A DNA stretch of 64,000 bases from Rhabdaerophilum sp. SD176 (GCF_030143245.1 NZ_JARJNS010000001.1:62001-126000), one strand, 5' to 3'. Shown: positions 22,551-32,391, counted from the stretch's first letter. Notes: generated by a model from the letters alone, not told the origin. Made by a program: numbers and translations.

Positions 22551-23843
22551 ATGACACTGACGCGCCGCTCACTCCTTGCTTCTTCGGCCATGGCGGCTGC
22601 CGCCGCGACCTTGCCCGCTATTCCGGCCTTCGCCCAGTCCGGCGACACGATCAAGGTCGGCATCCTGCATTCGCTCTCGGGCACGATGGCGATCTCCGAA
22701 ACGACCCTGAAGGACGTCATGCTCATGCTCATCGACGAGCAGAACAAGAAGGGCGGTCTTCTCGGCAAGAAGCTCGAGGCGGTTGTCGTTGATCCGGCCT
22801 CGAACTGGCCGCTCTTCGCCGAAAAGGCCCGCGAGCTGATCACCCAGCACAAGGTTGCCGCGACCTTCGGCTGCTGGACCTCGGTGTCGCGCAAGTCGGT
22901 TCTGCCGGTCTTCAAGGAACTGAACAATATCCTGTTCTACCCGGTGCAGTATGAGGGCGAGGAATCCGAGCGCAACGTGTTCTACACCGGCGCCGCCCCG
23001 AACCAGCAGGCCATTCCGGCAGTTGATTACCTGATGTCGAAGGATGGCGGCGAAGTGAAGCGCTGGGTCCTGGCCGGCACCGACTACGTCTATCCGCGCA
23101 CGACCAACAAGATCCTTGAAGCCTACCTCCTCGCAAAGGGCGTGGCCAAGGAAGACATCATGATCAACTACACGCCGTTCGGTCATTCGGACTGGCAGAC
23201 CATCGTTGCCGACATCAAGAAGTTCGGCTCGGCCGGCAAGAAGACCGCCGTGGTCTCGACCATCAACGGCGACGCGAACGTGCCGTTCTACAAGGAACTC
23301 GGCAATGCCGGCATCAAGGCGACGGACATTCCGGTTGTTGCCTTCTCGGTCGGTGAGGAAGAGCTTGCCGGCATCGACACCAAGCCGCTGGTCGGCCATC
23401 TCGCCGCGTGGAACTACTTCCAGTCGGTGAAGAACCCGGCCAACGAAGCCTTCATCAAGCAGTGGAAGGCCTACAAGAAGTCGGACAAGGCCGTGACCAA
23501 CGATCCGATGGAAGCCCATGTGATCGGCTTCAACATGTGGATCAAGGCCGTCGAGAAGGCCAAGTCGGTCGCCCCGGATGCGGTGATCGATGCGATCGTC
23601 GGCGTCGAGGTTCCGAACCTCACCGGCGGCATCTCGAAGATGCTCCCGAACCACCACATCACCAAGCCGGTCCTGATCGGCGAAATCCGCGCCGACGGCC
23701 AGTTCGACGTGGTCTGGCAGACCAAGGACCTCGTGCCGGGCGATGCCTGGACCGACCATCTCGAGGGCTCCAAGGACCTCGAGGCCGACTGGGTCAAGCT
23801 GAAATGCGGCAACTACAACACCAAGCTGAAGAAGTGCGGCTGA
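22551..23843 (+). CDS. urtA: Urea ABC transporter, substrate-binding protein
   Basis: This 430-residue type-I periplasmic binding protein has a twin-arginine-like signal (LTRRSLLASS, cleavage near AFAQ). The mature sequence has UrtA hallmarks: VGILHSLSGTMAISE, DPASNWPLFAEKAREL, FYPVQYEGEESERN and a long C-terminal half with ITKPVLIGEIRADGQFDVVWQT. It binds urea for UrtBCDE. The start at 22551 is chosen because the frame upstream runs into the sigma-54 promoter. It is the first gene of a co-directional urt-ure unit and is followed by a hairpin. Confidence 0.96.
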   Translation: MTLTRRSLLASSAMAAAAATLPAIPAFAQSGDTIKVGILHSLSGTMAISETTLKDVMLMLIDEQNKKGGLLGKKLEAVVVDPASNWPLFAEKARELITQHKVAATFGCWTSVSRKSVLPVFKELNNILFYPVQYEGEESERNVFYTGAAPNQQAIPAVDYLMSKDGGEVKRWVLAGTDYVYPRTTNKILEAYLLAKGVAKEDIMINYTPFGHSDWQTIVADIKKFGSAGKKTAVVSTINGDANVPFYKELGNAGIKATDIPVVAFSVGEEELAGIDTKPLVGHLAAWNYFQSVKNPANEAFIKQWKAYKKSDKAVTNDPMEAHVIGFNMWIKAVEKAKSVAPDAVIDAIVGVEVPNLTGGISKMLPNHHITKPVLIGEIRADGQFDVVWQTKDLVPGDAWTDHLEGSKDLEADWVKLKCGNYNTKLKKCG

Positions 23844-23870
23844 TCCTCGCCGCCTGATCCTGCACATCCA

Positions 23871-23892
23871 CCGGCCGGGTTCACCCGGCCGG
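23871..23892 (+). terminator. Hairpin between urtA and urtB
   Basis: CCGGCCGGGT (23871-23880) and ACCCGGCCGG (23883-23892) form a near-perfect long stem with a tiny loop, 27 bp after the urtA stop. No T-run follows. Such hairpins behind binding-protein genes stabilise the upstream transcript or lower downstream expression. Confidence 0.6.
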
Positions 23893-23944
23893 TTCCCCGG
23901 CCTGCCCGCCGGGCTGTCCGAGACCGTGCCTTCGAGAGGCTCCC

Positions 23945-25576
23945 TTGCGCATCATCTGCTTGCCCCTGATTGCCCTCCGCCGGCTCGCCTCCTGCCTGCT
24001 TTTCGGCCTTGTCCTGATCCTTTCGGCCCAGACACAGGGGGCTCTGGCCGGTCCCCTCGACGAGGCTGCCGCGCTTTTCGCCAAGGACAGTTTCACCGAT
24101 ACCGCGCGGGCCATCGAACTTCTGGCAGATTCCGGAGCCGAGCATGCCGGCCCCGCCATCGAGGCACTGAATGACCGGCGCCTCTTCGTCGCCGCTGACC
24201 AGTCCGTGTATTTTCGCGACCCGACAGGCGCTTTCATCGCTCTCGCCACCGGTCAGAAGCTTCCGGCGGAACCAGCGGGCGGAACCGGCGTCCGCGTCAA
24301 CAACCGCATCCGGGGCGCCATCAACACGGCGCTCGGCACGTTGACCCTGCAGTCGCCCGACCCGGCGAAGCGTCGCGCCGCTGCCGAGGCGGTGTTCAAG
24401 TCGCGCTCGCCAGACAGCGAGACCGCCTTGCAGGCGGCCATGCAGAACGAAAAGATCGCAGCCATCAGGGAGATCCAGCAAACCGCGCTGGCGGCGATCA
24501 TCGCCACCTCGCCGAACCGCAGCGATATCGACCGCCTCGCCGCGATCGAGGTTCTGAAGGAACGCGGCGACCGCGAAGCCCTGACACCGCTGAACCAGAT
24601 CCCGGACAGCGCCAGCGCCAATGTGAAGGATGCCGCGAAGGCCGCTGCCCAGACGATCAATAACCGGCTTGCTACCTGGTCGGCTGTGCAGAATGCCTGG
24701 TATGGCGTCTCGCTCGGCTCCGTTTTGCTGCTCGCCGCGATTGGCCTTGCCATCACGTTCGGCGTCATGGGCATCATCAACATGGCCCATGGCGAGATGG
24801 TGATGATCGGGGCTTACGCCACGTTCATCATCCAGGAAATCATCCGCCAGAATGCGCCCGGGCTTTTCGAATACTCCCTCGCCATTGCCATCCCCGCCGC
24901 CTTCATCATCGCCGGCCTGATCGGCATTGCGATGGAGCGGTTGGTCATCCGGCATCTCTATGGGCGGCCGCTGGAAACGCTGCTCGCCACCTGGGGCATC
25001 TCGCTCATTCTCATGCAGGCAATCCGGACCCTGTTCGGCCCGACCAACCGCGAGGTCGGCGCCCCGGCCTTCATGTCCGGCTCCTTCCGGATCGGCCTGA
25101 TCGATATCACCTATGGCCGCGTCTGGATCGTCGGCTTCGCGCTTGTCGTCTTCTTCGCGGTGCTGGCGCTGCTGCGCTTCACGCCGCTGGGCCTGCAGAT
25201 GCGCGCCGTGACACAGAACCGCCGCATGGCCGCCTCGATGGGCATCCGCACCGCCCGCGTTGACGCGCTGACCTTCGGCCTCGGCTCCGGAATTGCCGGG
25301 CTGGCCGGCGTCGCGCTGAGCCAGATCGACAATGTCAGCCCCAATCTCGGCCAGAGCTACATCATCGACAGCTTCATGGTTGTGGTTTTCGGCGGGGTGG
25401 GCAATCTCTGGGGGACGCTGGTCGCGGCTTTGTCGCTCGGGATCGCGAACAAGTTCCTTGAACCCTTTGCCGGTGCCGTGCTCGGCAAGATCGCACTGCT
25501 GGTCTTCATCATCCTCTTCATCCAGAAGCGTCCACGCGGCCTGTTCGCGCTGAAGGGCAGGGCGGTGGAACAATGA
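23945..25576 (+). CDS. urtB: Urea ABC transporter, permease UrtB
   Basis: This 543-residue protein has a signal segment, then a roughly 230-residue periplasmic helical repeat region typical of UrtB (DEAAALFAKDSF, IEALNDRRLFVAADQSVYFRD). The LivH-like permease follows with about eight helices (GVMGIINMAHGEMVMIGAY, ERLVIRHLYGRPLETLLATWG, GLGSGIAGLAGVALSQIDNV). The likely start is the TTG at 23945, with GAGAGG ahead of it. The stop overlaps the urtC start (ATGA). Confidence 0.95.
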   Translation: MRIICLPLIALRRLASCLLFGLVLILSAQTQGALAGPLDEAAALFAKDSFTDTARAIELLADSGAEHAGPAIEALNDRRLFVAADQSVYFRDPTGAFIALATGQKLPAEPAGGTGVRVNNRIRGAINTALGTLTLQSPDPAKRRAAAEAVFKSRSPDSETALQAAMQNEKIAAIREIQQTALAAIIATSPNRSDIDRLAAIEVLKERGDREALTPLNQIPDSASANVKDAAKAAAQTINNRLATWSAVQNAWYGVSLGSVLLLAAIGLAITFGVMGIINMAHGEMVMIGAYATFIIQEIIRQNAPGLFEYSLAIAIPAAFIIAGLIGIAMERLVIRHLYGRPLETLLATWGISLILMQAIRTLFGPTNREVGAPAFMSGSFRIGLIDITYGRVWIVGFALVVFFAVLALLRFTPLGLQMRAVTQNRRMAASMGIRTARVDALTFGLGSGIAGLAGVALSQIDNVSPNLGQSYIIDSFMVVVFGGVGNLWGTLVAALSLGIANKFLEPFAGAVLGKIALLVFIILFIQKRPRGLFALKGRAVEQ

Positions 25577-26715
25577 TCACCTCCGCGATCCTTGCCCGGC
25601 TCGACCTGCGCGGCCGGCTTTTCCTCGGCGCCATCCTTGCGGCTCTGATCCTCGTGCCGGTGCTGAACCTCGTCGTGCCCGCCGGCTCGCCGCTCCATGT
25701 GCCGACCTGGCTGGTCAGCCTGCTGGGCAAATATCTCTGCTACGCCATCCTCGCTCTCGCGCTGGATCTCGTCTGGGGGTATTGCGGCATCCTCAGCCTC
25801 GGCCACGGCGCCTTCTTCGCGCTCGGCGGCTATGCGATGGGCATGTACCTGATGCGCCAGATCGGCACCCGCGGTGTCTATGGCCACCCGGTCCTGCCGG
25901 ATTTCATGGTCTTCCTGAACTGGAAGGAACTGCCCTGGTTCTGGTACGGCTTCGACATGTTCCCGTTCGCCCTGCTGATGGTTTTCCTCGCGCCGGGCAT
26001 TCTCGCCTTCGTTTTCGGCTGGTTCGCCTTCCGCAGCCGCGTCACCGGCGTCTATCTCTCGATCATCACGCAGGCGCTGACCTATGCCCTGATGCTCGCC
26101 TTCTTCCGGAACGATATGGGTTTCGGCGGCAATAACGGTCTGACCGACTTCAAGGACATTGTCGGGTTCCCGGTCCAGGCGCAGGGCACGCGCGTGGCGC
26201 TCTTCGCCCTGACGCTGATCGCCCTGGCTGGCAGCTATATTCTCGCCCGCGCCATCGTCACCTCGAAAGCCGGCAAGGTGCTGGTGGCAATCCGGGACGC
26301 CGAGAGCCGCACGCGCTTCCTCGGCTTCCGGGTCGAGCGCTACAAGCTCTTCGTCTTTACGCTCTCGGCCATGATGGCCGGTCTCGCCGGGGCGCTTTAC
26401 GTGCCCCAGGTCGGCATCATCAACCCGAGCGAATTCGCGCCCGGCAATTCGATCGAGGTCGTGATCTGGGTGGCGGTCGGCGGACGCGGCACCCTGGTCG
26501 GCGCGGCAATCGGGGCAGTGCTCGTCAATTTCGCCAAGACCACCTTCACCACCGGGGCGCTGGCACCCTACTGGCTGTTCGCCCTCGGGGCCCTGTTCGT
26601 GCTGACGACGCTCTACATGCCCAAGGGTGTGATCGGCACCTATGCCGAATGGCGCGAGAAGCGCCGCGAGCGGGCGAGCCTTGCCGCCCATGCCGCCAGC
26701 AAGCCGGCGGAGTGA
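25573..26715 (+). CDS. urtC: Urea ABC transporter, permease UrtC
   Basis: This 380-residue LivM-like permease with about ten helices includes LDLVWGYCGILSLGHGAFFALGG, RSRVTGVYLSIITQALTYAL, NNGLTDFKDIVGF and VWVAVGGRGTLVGAAIG-like segments near the end, all typical of UrtC. It pairs with UrtB to form the transmembrane channel. It overlaps urtB by four bases, and urtD begins three bases after its stop. Confidence 0.95.
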   Translation: MITSAILARLDLRGRLFLGAILAALILVPVLNLVVPAGSPLHVPTWLVSLLGKYLCYAILALALDLVWGYCGILSLGHGAFFALGGYAMGMYLMRQIGTRGVYGHPVLPDFMVFLNWKELPWFWYGFDMFPFALLMVFLAPGILAFVFGWFAFRSRVTGVYLSIITQALTYALMLAFFRNDMGFGGNNGLTDFKDIVGFPVQAQGTRVALFALTLIALAGSYILARAIVTSKAGKVLVAIRDAESRTRFLGFRVERYKLFVFTLSAMMAGLAGALYVPQVGIINPSEFAPGNSIEVVIWVAVGGRGTLVGAAIGAVLVNFAKTTFTTGALAPYWLFALGALFVLTTLYMPKGVIGTYAEWREKRRERASLAAHAASKPAE

Positions 26716-26718
26716 ACC

Positions 26719-27471
26719 ATGAACCTGCCGGTCACCTCCTTCCTGCTTTATCTCGACGGCGTCTCGGTCGCCTTCGACGGCTTCCGCGCGATCAATTCGC
26801 TCGCCTTGACGATCCTGCCGGGCGAAATGCGCGCGATCATCGGGCCGAACGGCGCCGGCAAGACGACGATGATGGACATCATCACCGGCAAGACCCGGCC
26901 GGATACGGGCGATGTGCTGTTCAACGGCTCTGTCGATCTCACCCGGCTGGACGAGGCCGCCATCGCCAATCTCGGCATTGGCCGGAAATTCCAGAAGCCG
27001 ACCGTCTTCGACATGCATACCGTCGAGGACAATCTCCGCCTCGCGCTCAAGGCCGATCGCCGCGTCTTCCGGACCCTGTTCTGGAAGGACAGCGAGAGTG
27101 AACGCGAGAAGATCAACCGCATCCTCGCGACCATCCGGCTTGAACACTTGCGCGACGCCTCGGCGGCCAATCTCAGCCATGGCCAGAAGCAATGGCTCGA
27201 GATCGGCATGCTGCTCGCACAGGATCCGAAGCTGCTGCTGGTCGACGAGCCGGTGGCGGGGATGACCGACGCGGAAACCGAAGCCACGGCCCATCTCCTC
27301 AAGGAGATTGCGAAGGACCATTCGGTGATCGTCGTCGAGCACGACATGGCCTTCGTCCGCGAGCTCGGCGTCAAGGTCACCGTGCTGCATGAAGGCTCGG
27401 TCCTGGCCGAGGGGCCGCTCGACACCGTGAGCGCGGATCCCCGCGTCATCGAAGTCTATCTGGGGCGCTGA
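26719..27471 (+). CDS. urtD: Urea ABC transporter, ATP-binding protein UrtD
   Basis: This 250-residue LivG-like ATPase has Walker A GPNGAGKTT (about 48-56), the UrtD-specific GRKFQKPTVFDMHTVEDNL, signature NLSHGQKQWLEIGMLL, Walker B LLLVDEPVAGMTDAE and the H-loop VIVVEHDMAFV. It is one of the two ATPases that power urea uptake. It is packed between urtC and urtE, with one base between its stop and the urtE start. Confidence 0.96.
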   Translation: MNLPVTSFLLYLDGVSVAFDGFRAINSLALTILPGEMRAIIGPNGAGKTTMMDIITGKTRPDTGDVLFNGSVDLTRLDEAAIANLGIGRKFQKPTVFDMHTVEDNLRLALKADRRVFRTLFWKDSESEREKINRILATIRLEHLRDASAANLSHGQKQWLEIGMLLAQDPKLLLVDEPVAGMTDAETEATAHLLKEIAKDHSVIVVEHDMAFVRELGVKVTVLHEGSVLAEGPLDTVSADPRVIEVYLGR

Positions 27472-27472
27472 C

Positions 27473-28168
27473 ATGCTGAGCGTGGAAAATCTCGACCTGC
27501 ATTACGGCGCGGCCCAGGCGCTCCGGTCGGTGTCGGTGACGGCCGAGCTTGGCAAGGTCACCTGCGTGATCGGCCGCAACGGCGTCGGCAAGACCTCGCT
27601 CTGCCGGGCGATTACCGGCCAGCAGAAGGGCTCGCGCGGCAAGATCCTGTTCGATGGCGTCGATATCGGCTCCCTGCCGCCTTCGGAGCGGGCACGCGCC
27701 GGCATCGGCTTCGTTCCGCAGGGCCGCGAGATTTTCCCGCTCCTGACGGTCGAGGAAAACCTGAAGACCGGCTTCGCCCCGCTCAAGGTCGGCGACCGCT
27801 TCATCCCGGCGGAAATCTACGACCTGTTCCCCGTGCTGAAATCCATGCTCGGCCGGCGCGGCGGCGACCTGTCCGGCGGCCAGCAGCAGCAGCTTGCCAT
27901 CGGCCGCGCCTTGGTGATGCGGCCGCGCCTCCTCATCCTCGACGAGCCGACCGAGGGCATCCAGCCCTCGATCATCAAGGATATCGGCCGCGCCATCACC
28001 CATCTCGCCGGCCTCGGCACCATGGCCATCGTGCTGGTCGAGCAATATTTCGACTTCGCCCGGGAGCTTGCCGACAGCTTCATTCTGATGGAACGTGGCG
28101 AGGTCGTCATGGCGGGGGATGCGAAACGGATGGCCGAAGATGATGTCCGGCAACGCCTTGCGCTCTGA
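27473..28168 (+). CDS. urtE: Urea ABC transporter, ATP-binding protein UrtE
   Basis: This 231-residue LivF-like ATPase has Walker A GRNGVGKTS, GFVPQGREIFPLLTVEENL, signature DLSGGQQQQLAIGRAL, Walker B LLILDEPTEGIQPSIIKDIG and an H-loop Glu-Gln variant (VLVEQYFDFA) normal for LivF-type proteins. It completes the urea transporter. Its 3' end overlaps the start of ureD by 26 bases, linking transporter and urease genes in one transcript. Confidence 0.96.
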   Translation: MLSVENLDLHYGAAQALRSVSVTAELGKVTCVIGRNGVGKTSLCRAITGQQKGSRGKILFDGVDIGSLPPSERARAGIGFVPQGREIFPLLTVEENLKTGFAPLKVGDRFIPAEIYDLFPVLKSMLGRRGGDLSGGQQQQLAIGRALVMRPRLLILDEPTEGIQPSIIKDIGRAITHLAGLGTMAIVLVEQYFDFARELADSFILMERGEVVMAGDAKRMAEDDVRQRLAL

Positions 28169-29006
28169 CGGTGACGCGCTGCGCCTGCCGCCGGCCGTCC
28201 GGGTCGAGGCCCGGCTCCGGCTTGGTCTTGCGCATCTCGATGGCCAGTCCCGGCTGACGGAGCGCCACGAGGCCGGTGCCTTCCGCTTCCGCTTCCCGCG
28301 CGCTCATGGCCGTTCGCCCGAAGCCGTGCTGGTCAATGTCGCCGGAGGTCTTGCCGGCGGCGATTCCGTCTCGATCGACCTGAGGCTCGGCCCGGGCGCC
28401 GAACTGACGCTCTCAAGTGCGACGGCCGAGCGGATCTACCGCTCCGACGGCTCGGCCACACGGCTGAGCAACCGGCTGGACATCGGCCCGGATGCCCGCA
28501 TGCTCTGGCTGCCGCAGGAAACCATCCTGTTCGAGCAGGCGGCGCTGGAACGGCATTTCGAGATCGATCTCGCCGCAACCGGCCAGCTGGTTCTGGGCGA
28601 GATGCTCTATTTCGGCCGTGTCGCCTCGGGCGAAACCTTCACGCGCGGCGCGATCCGTGACCGTTGGCGCCTGCGCCGGGCGGGCCGGCTGGCTCTTGCC
28701 GAGGATCTCCGGCTCGATCTCGCCGGTGGCGGGGCCCTGCGCGATCCGGTCGCCCTCGGCGAGCATGTCGCCCTTGGCACGCTCCTTCTTGCCTTGCCCG
28801 ATCCACAGGACCTTCTGGAAGCGATCCGCGGCAACGTGGCCGAGGAACCCGGCCTCGAAATCGGCACAACCCTTGTCGATGGCCTTGTCTTGCTGCGCGC
28901 CGCCGGCAAGGATGCTGCCCTGTTGCGCCGCCAGCTTCTGCGGGTGGCGCGTTTCGTGCTCGGGCGGATCGGCATGCCCTATCCGCGCGCTTTCACCAAT
29001 GAATGA
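28143..29006 (+). CDS. ureD: Urease accessory protein UreD
   Basis: This protein of about 287 residues contains the UreD segments EAVLVNVAGGLAGGDSVSID, SATAERIYRS, WLPQETILFEQAALERHFEID, GEMLYFGRVASGETF and the C-terminal LGRIGMPYPRAF. UreD is the scaffold that binds apo-urease and recruits UreF and UreG for nickel delivery. The start is placed at 28143 (28140 is equally possible), inside the end of urtE. An 8-bp direct repeat (TGAGACCT, 29004-29011 and 29022-29029) spans the short gap to ureA. Confidence 0.93.
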   Translation: MSGNALRSDGDALRLPPAVRVEARLRLGLAHLDGQSRLTERHEAGAFRFRFPRAHGRSPEAVLVNVAGGLAGGDSVSIDLRLGPGAELTLSSATAERIYRSDGSATRLSNRLDIGPDARMLWLPQETILFEQAALERHFEIDLAATGQLVLGEMLYFGRVASGETFTRGAIRDRWRLRRAGRLALAEDLRLDLAGGGALRDPVALGEHVALGTLLLALPDPQDLLEAIRGNVAEEPGLEIGTTLVDGLVLLRAAGKDAALLRRQLLRVARFVLGRIGMPYPRAFTNE

Positions 29007-29033
29007 GACCTTTCAAGTGATTGAGACCTGCCG

Positions 29034-29336
29034 ATGAATCTGACGCCGCGCGAAAAGGACAAGCTGCTGATTGCGATGGCCGCCATCGTCGCCCGCCGCC
29101 GGCTGGAGCGGGGCGTGAAGCTCAACCACCCCGAATGCATCGCGCTGATCTCCGATTTCGTGATGGAGGGCGCCCGCGATGGCCGTTCGGTGGCGGAGCT
29201 GATGGATGCCGCCGCGAAAATCCTCACCCGCGATCAGGTCATGCCCGGCATTGCCGAGATGATCCACGATATCCAGGTCGAGGCCACGTTCCCGGACGGG
29301 ACCAAGCTCGTCACTGTCCATGATCCGATACGTTAG
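29034..29336 (+). CDS. ureA: Urease gamma subunit
   Basis: This 100-residue protein matches the full length and sequence of Ure[21 protein letters not shown], then [29 protein letters not shown] and the C-terminal [18 protein letters not shown]. Together with UreB and UreC it forms the cytoplasmic nickel enzyme that splits urea to ammonia and carbamate. It starts 27 bp after ureD, and hupE follows rather than ureB. Confidence 0.97.
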   Translation: MNLTPREKDKLLIAMAAIVARRRLERGVKLNHPECIALISDFVMEGARDGRSVAELMDAAAKILTRDQVMPGIAEMIHDIQVEATFPDGTKLVTVHDPIR

Positions 29337-29369
29337 GAATGATCAACAACATCCTATGAAGGCTGAGAA

Positions 29370-29966
29370 ATGACCAGGATATCATCGCTTTTCCGCCCCA
29401 ACGCATTCTCGCGGCTCATGCTCGCCACCGGCCTGACGCTGCTGGCCGCGCCCGCCTTCGCCCATGGCGGGGAAGGTGGAGGCTTTGCCGCCGGCTTCCT
29501 GCACCCGGTTGGCGGGGCAGACCATGTCCTCGCCATGCTGGCTGTCGGCCTATGGGCGGCCTTCCGGGGTGGCAAGGCCATTCTCGGCTGGCCGGTGGCC
29601 TTCGTGGCGGCGATGCTCGGCGGCTTCGCCCTGGCACCGTTCTTCGGCGCGCTGCCCAACCTCGAGGCCATGATCACCTCGACCGTCATCCTGCTCGGCG
29701 GGGCGCTGGCCCTCGGCTTCCGGGCGCCCGTCGTGGCGGGCGCGGCGCTGATCGCGCTGGCGGGTGCAGCCCATGGCTATGCCCATGGCCTTGAAATGCA
29801 GGGCAATGCGCTGGCCTTCGGCGGCGGTTTCGCCTTGGCCACAGCGGCTTTGCATGGCGCTGGCATAGCGATCGGCCTCGGCCTGACGCGGCTGGCCTCC
29901 TTGCGGCTCCTGCAGGCAGCTGGCGGCCTCGTGGCGGCGGCGGGCCTTGTTCTGGCGATGGCGTGA
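29370..29966 (+). CDS. hupE: HupE/UreJ family nickel permease-like protein
   Basis: This 198-residue protein has a signal-like N-terminus (cleavage near AFAHG) and about six membrane helices. The family metal motif is visible as [15 protein letters not shown], with the later HGYAHGLEM His cluster. HupE/UreJ proteins import nickel or cobalt across the inner membrane, here for urease. Its place between ureA and ureB is a known arrangement in alphaproteobacterial urease operons. Confidence 0.9.
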   Translation: MTRISSLFRPNAFSRLMLATGLTLLAAPAFAHGGEGGGFAAGFLHPVGGADHVLAMLAVGLWAAFRGGKAILGWPVAFVAAMLGGFALAPFFGALPNLEAMITSTVILLGGALALGFRAPVVAGAALIALAGAAHGYAHGLEMQGNALAFGGGFALATAALHGAGIAIGLGLTRLASLRLLQAAGGLVAAAGLVLAMA

Positions 29967-29973
29967 GGCAGCG

Positions 29974-30279
29974 ATGATCCCCGGTGAAATCTTCCCCAAG
30001 GATGGCGACATCGCCCTCAACGAGGGCCGCGAAACGCTGACGCTTACAGTCTCCAATACCGGCAACCGGCCGATCCAGGTCGGCAGCCATTACCATTTCT
30101 TCGAGACCAATAACGGCCTCCGCTTCGACCGCGACAAGGCCCGCGGCTTCCGGCTGGATATTCCCGCCGGCACCGCCGTCCGCTTCGAGCCGGGCCAGAC
30201 CCGCGAGGTCCGTCTCGTCGCCATTGCCGGCAAGCGCGAGGTGTATGGGTTTCAGCAGAAGGTGATGGGGAAGGTGTGA
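29974..30279 (+). CDS. ureB: Urease beta subunit
   Basis: This 101-residue protein starts [20 protein letters not shown] and contains [40 protein letters not shown] and [11 protein letters not shown], the full UreB sequence pattern. GTGAGG precedes the ATG at 29974. Normally ureC follows directly; here a foreign-looking GIY-YIG gene starts one base after its stop. Confidence 0.96.
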   Translation: MIPGEIFPKDGDIALNEGRETLTLTVSNTGNRPIQVGSHYHFFETNNGLRFDRDKARGFRLDIPAGTAVRFEPGQTREVRLVAIAGKREVYGFQQKVMGKV

Positions 30280-30280
30280 G

Positions 30281-30610
30281 ATGTCAGGTCGTTGGAAAGT
30301 AATCTATAAAATTACTTGGCCCAACGGAAAGATATATATTGGATCAGACCTAACCGACTCCATCGGCTACTTCGGTAGCGTTTCAAATTCAGTAGTTGAA
30401 AAAGACTTCCCAACAAGGGAATCACGAAAACGCATTCAAATAATGAAAGAGATCATTTTTGAATCTGACCAAATGGAAGATCATGAAATCCGAGTGAAGG
30501 AATTCGAATTCATAGAGCTCTTTGGCTCGAACAATCCAGCGAAGGGATACAATCTTCGCCCCCGCTACAGGGAGCCTTCCGCTCAAGATTCCGCACATCA
30601 AGGTGATTAA
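30281..30610 (+). CDS. GIY-YIG nuclease-like protein inserted between ureB and ureC
   Basis: This 109-residue protein has the GIY-YIG core KVIYKITWPNGKIYIGSDLT followed by YFGS, a middle helical part, and a C-terminal EFEFIELFGSNNPAKGYNLR with the conserved Glu and the GYN(L) motif. It resembles a family of small stand-alone GIY-YIG proteins, and I see no DNA-binding extension. By my count the gene is about 42% GC (the first 260 bases about 39%), far below its neighbours, with AT-rich codons (ATA, AAA, ATT). It begins one base after the ureB stop and its TAA directly abuts the ureC ATG, so its last codons supply the ureC ribosome site (AAGGTG). This points to recent transfer into the operon. 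Catalytic activity is not proven. Confidence 0.85.
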   Translation: MSGRWKVIYKITWPNGKIYIGSDLTDSIGYFGSVSNSVVEKDFPTRESRKRIQIMKEIIFESDQMEDHEIRVKEFEFIELFGSNNPAKGYNLRPRYREPSAQDSAHQGD

Positions 30611-32317
30611 ATGGCTTCTATCCCCCGCACCCTTTACGCTGACATGTTCGGCCCGACCACGGGCGACCGGATCCGGCTAGCCGATACCGATCTCATCATC
30701 GAGGTGGAGAAGGATTTCACCACCTATGGCGAGGAGGTGAAGTTTGGCGGCGGCAAGGTCATCCGCGACGGGATGGGCCAGAGCCAGGTGACGCGCGCCG
30801 CCGGTGCGGTCGATACGGTGATCACCAATGCAGTCATCCTCGACCATTGGGGCATCGTGAAAGCTGATATCGGCCTGAAGGACGGGCTGATCGCCGCCAT
30901 CGGCAAGGCCGGCAACCCGGATATCCAGCCCGGCGTGGACATCATCATCGGCCCGGGCACCGAGATCATTGCCGGCGAGGGCAAGATCATCACGGCCGGC
31001 GCCTTCGACACGCATATCCATTTCATCTGCCCGCAGCAGATCGAGGAAGCGCTGATGGCCGGCATCACCTCGATGCTCGGTGGCGGCACCGGCCCGGCCC
31101 ATGGCACCCTCGCCACCACCTGCACGCCCGGCCCGTGGCATATCGCCCGGATGATCGAGGCGGCGGATGCCTTCCCGATGAATCTCGGCTTTGCCGGCAA
31201 GGGCAATGCCTCGCTGCCGGCGGCTCTGGAGGAGCAGGTGCTGGGCGGCGCCTGTGCGCTCAAGTTGCACGAGGATTGGGGCACCACCCCGGCCGCCATC
31301 GACAATTGCCTCAGCGTCGCCGATGCGATGGACATCCAGGTGATGATCCATACGGATACGCTGAACGAGAGCGGCTTCGTCGAGGATACGGTGGCTGCCT
31401 TCAAGGGCCGCACCATCCATGCCTTCCATACCGAGGGGGCAGGGGGCGGCCATGCGCCCGACATCATGAAGATTGCCGGGCTGCCGAATGTGCTGCCCTC
31501 GTCCACCAACCCGACGCGGCCCTTCACGGTGAACACGATCGACGAGCATCTCGACATGCTCATGGTCTGCCACCATCTCGATCCCTCGATTGCCGAGGAT
31601 CTCGCCTTTGCCGAGAGCCGCATCCGCAAGGAAACCATCGCGGCCGAGGATATCCTGCATGATATCGGCGCGCTCTCGATGATGTCCTCCGACAGCCAGG
31701 CCATGGGCCGGATCGGTGAAGTGATCATCCGGACCTGGCAGACAGCGGACAAGATGAGGAAGCAGCGCGGCAGCCTGCTTGGCGATGGCGTGAACGACAA
31801 TATCCGCGCCAAGCGCTATGTCGCGAAATACACGATCAACCCGGCCATCGCGCATGGCGTCTCGCGCCATATCGGCTCGGTGGAGAAGGGCAAGCTGGCC
31901 GATCTGGTGATCTGGTCACCGGCGTTCTTCGGCGTGAAGCCGGAAATGATCCTCAAGGGCGGCATCATTGCGGCCGCGCCGATGGGCGATCCGAATGCCT
32001 CCATCCCCACGCCGCAGCCCATGCATTACCGCTATATGTTCGGCGCCTATGGCAAGGCCCGCACCGGCTCCAGCCTGACCTTCGTCTCGCAGGCCGCGCT
32101 GGATGCAGGCCTGCAGGCCAAGCTCGGTGTCGCACGCCGCATGGTGGCGGTGGAGAATGTCCGCTCCGGCATCGGCAAGGCCAGCATGATCCATAACGGC
32201 GCCACGCCAACAATCGATATCGATCCCGAAACCTACCATGTCCGGGCCGATGGCGAGCTGCTGGTCTGCGAACCGGCAACGGTCTTGCCGATGGCGCAGC
32301 GTTACTTCCTCTTCTGA
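30611..32317 (+). CDS. ureC: Urease alpha subunit (catalytic)
   Basis: This 568-residue protein is full length. Nickel ligands and catalytic groups are in place: HIHFICPQQ (about 136-138), the carbamylated Lys in ALKLHEDWG (about 218), the histidine of [21 protein letters not shown], the flap His in MVCHHLDPS (about 320) and the Asp near [14 protein letters not shown]. No lesion is visible despite the foreign gene just upstream. AAGGTG before the ATG lies within that gene's 3' end. Confidence 0.98.
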   Translation: MASIPRTLYADMFGPTTGDRIRLADTDLIIEVEKDFTTYGEEVKFGGGKVIRDGMGQSQVTRAAGAVDTVITNAVILDHWGIVKADIGLKDGLIAAIGKAGNPDIQPGVDIIIGPGTEIIAGEGKIITAGAFDTHIHFICPQQIEEALMAGITSMLGGGTGPAHGTLATTCTPGPWHIARMIEAADAFPMNLGFAGKGNASLPAALEEQVLGGACALKLHEDWGTTPAAIDNCLSVADAMDIQVMIHTDTLNESGFVEDTVAAFKGRTIHAFHTEGAGGGHAPDIMKIAGLPNVLPSSTNPTRPFTVNTIDEHLDMLMVCHHLDPSIAEDLAFAESRIRKETIAAEDILHDIGALSMMSSDSQAMGRIGEVIIRTWQTADKMRKQRGSLLGDGVNDNIRAKRYVAKYTINPAIAHGVSRHIGSVEKGKLADLVIWSPAFFGVKPEMILKGGIIAAAPMGDPNASIPTPQPMHYRYMFGAYGKARTGSSLTFVSQAALDAGLQAKLGVARRMVAVENVRSGIGKASMIHNGATPTIDIDPETYHVRADGELLVCEPATVLPMAQRYFLF

Positions 32318-32391
32318 CGTAGCGGATCAGACGGAAGGCCCTGCCGGGATCGTGATTGGCGATTGATGGAAATGAAGGCGATGACAACGGC

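Noticed and set aside
24253-27474. Long minus-strand frames opposite urtB-urtD
   Set aside because: Acidic/Arg-rich antisense readings of the urea transporter genes, with no similarity.
30281-30610. Intron- or intein-encoded homing endonuclease
   Set aside because: The gene lies between two intact genes and interrupts neither, and no intron or intein boundaries are visible. Only a free-standing nuclease remains possible.
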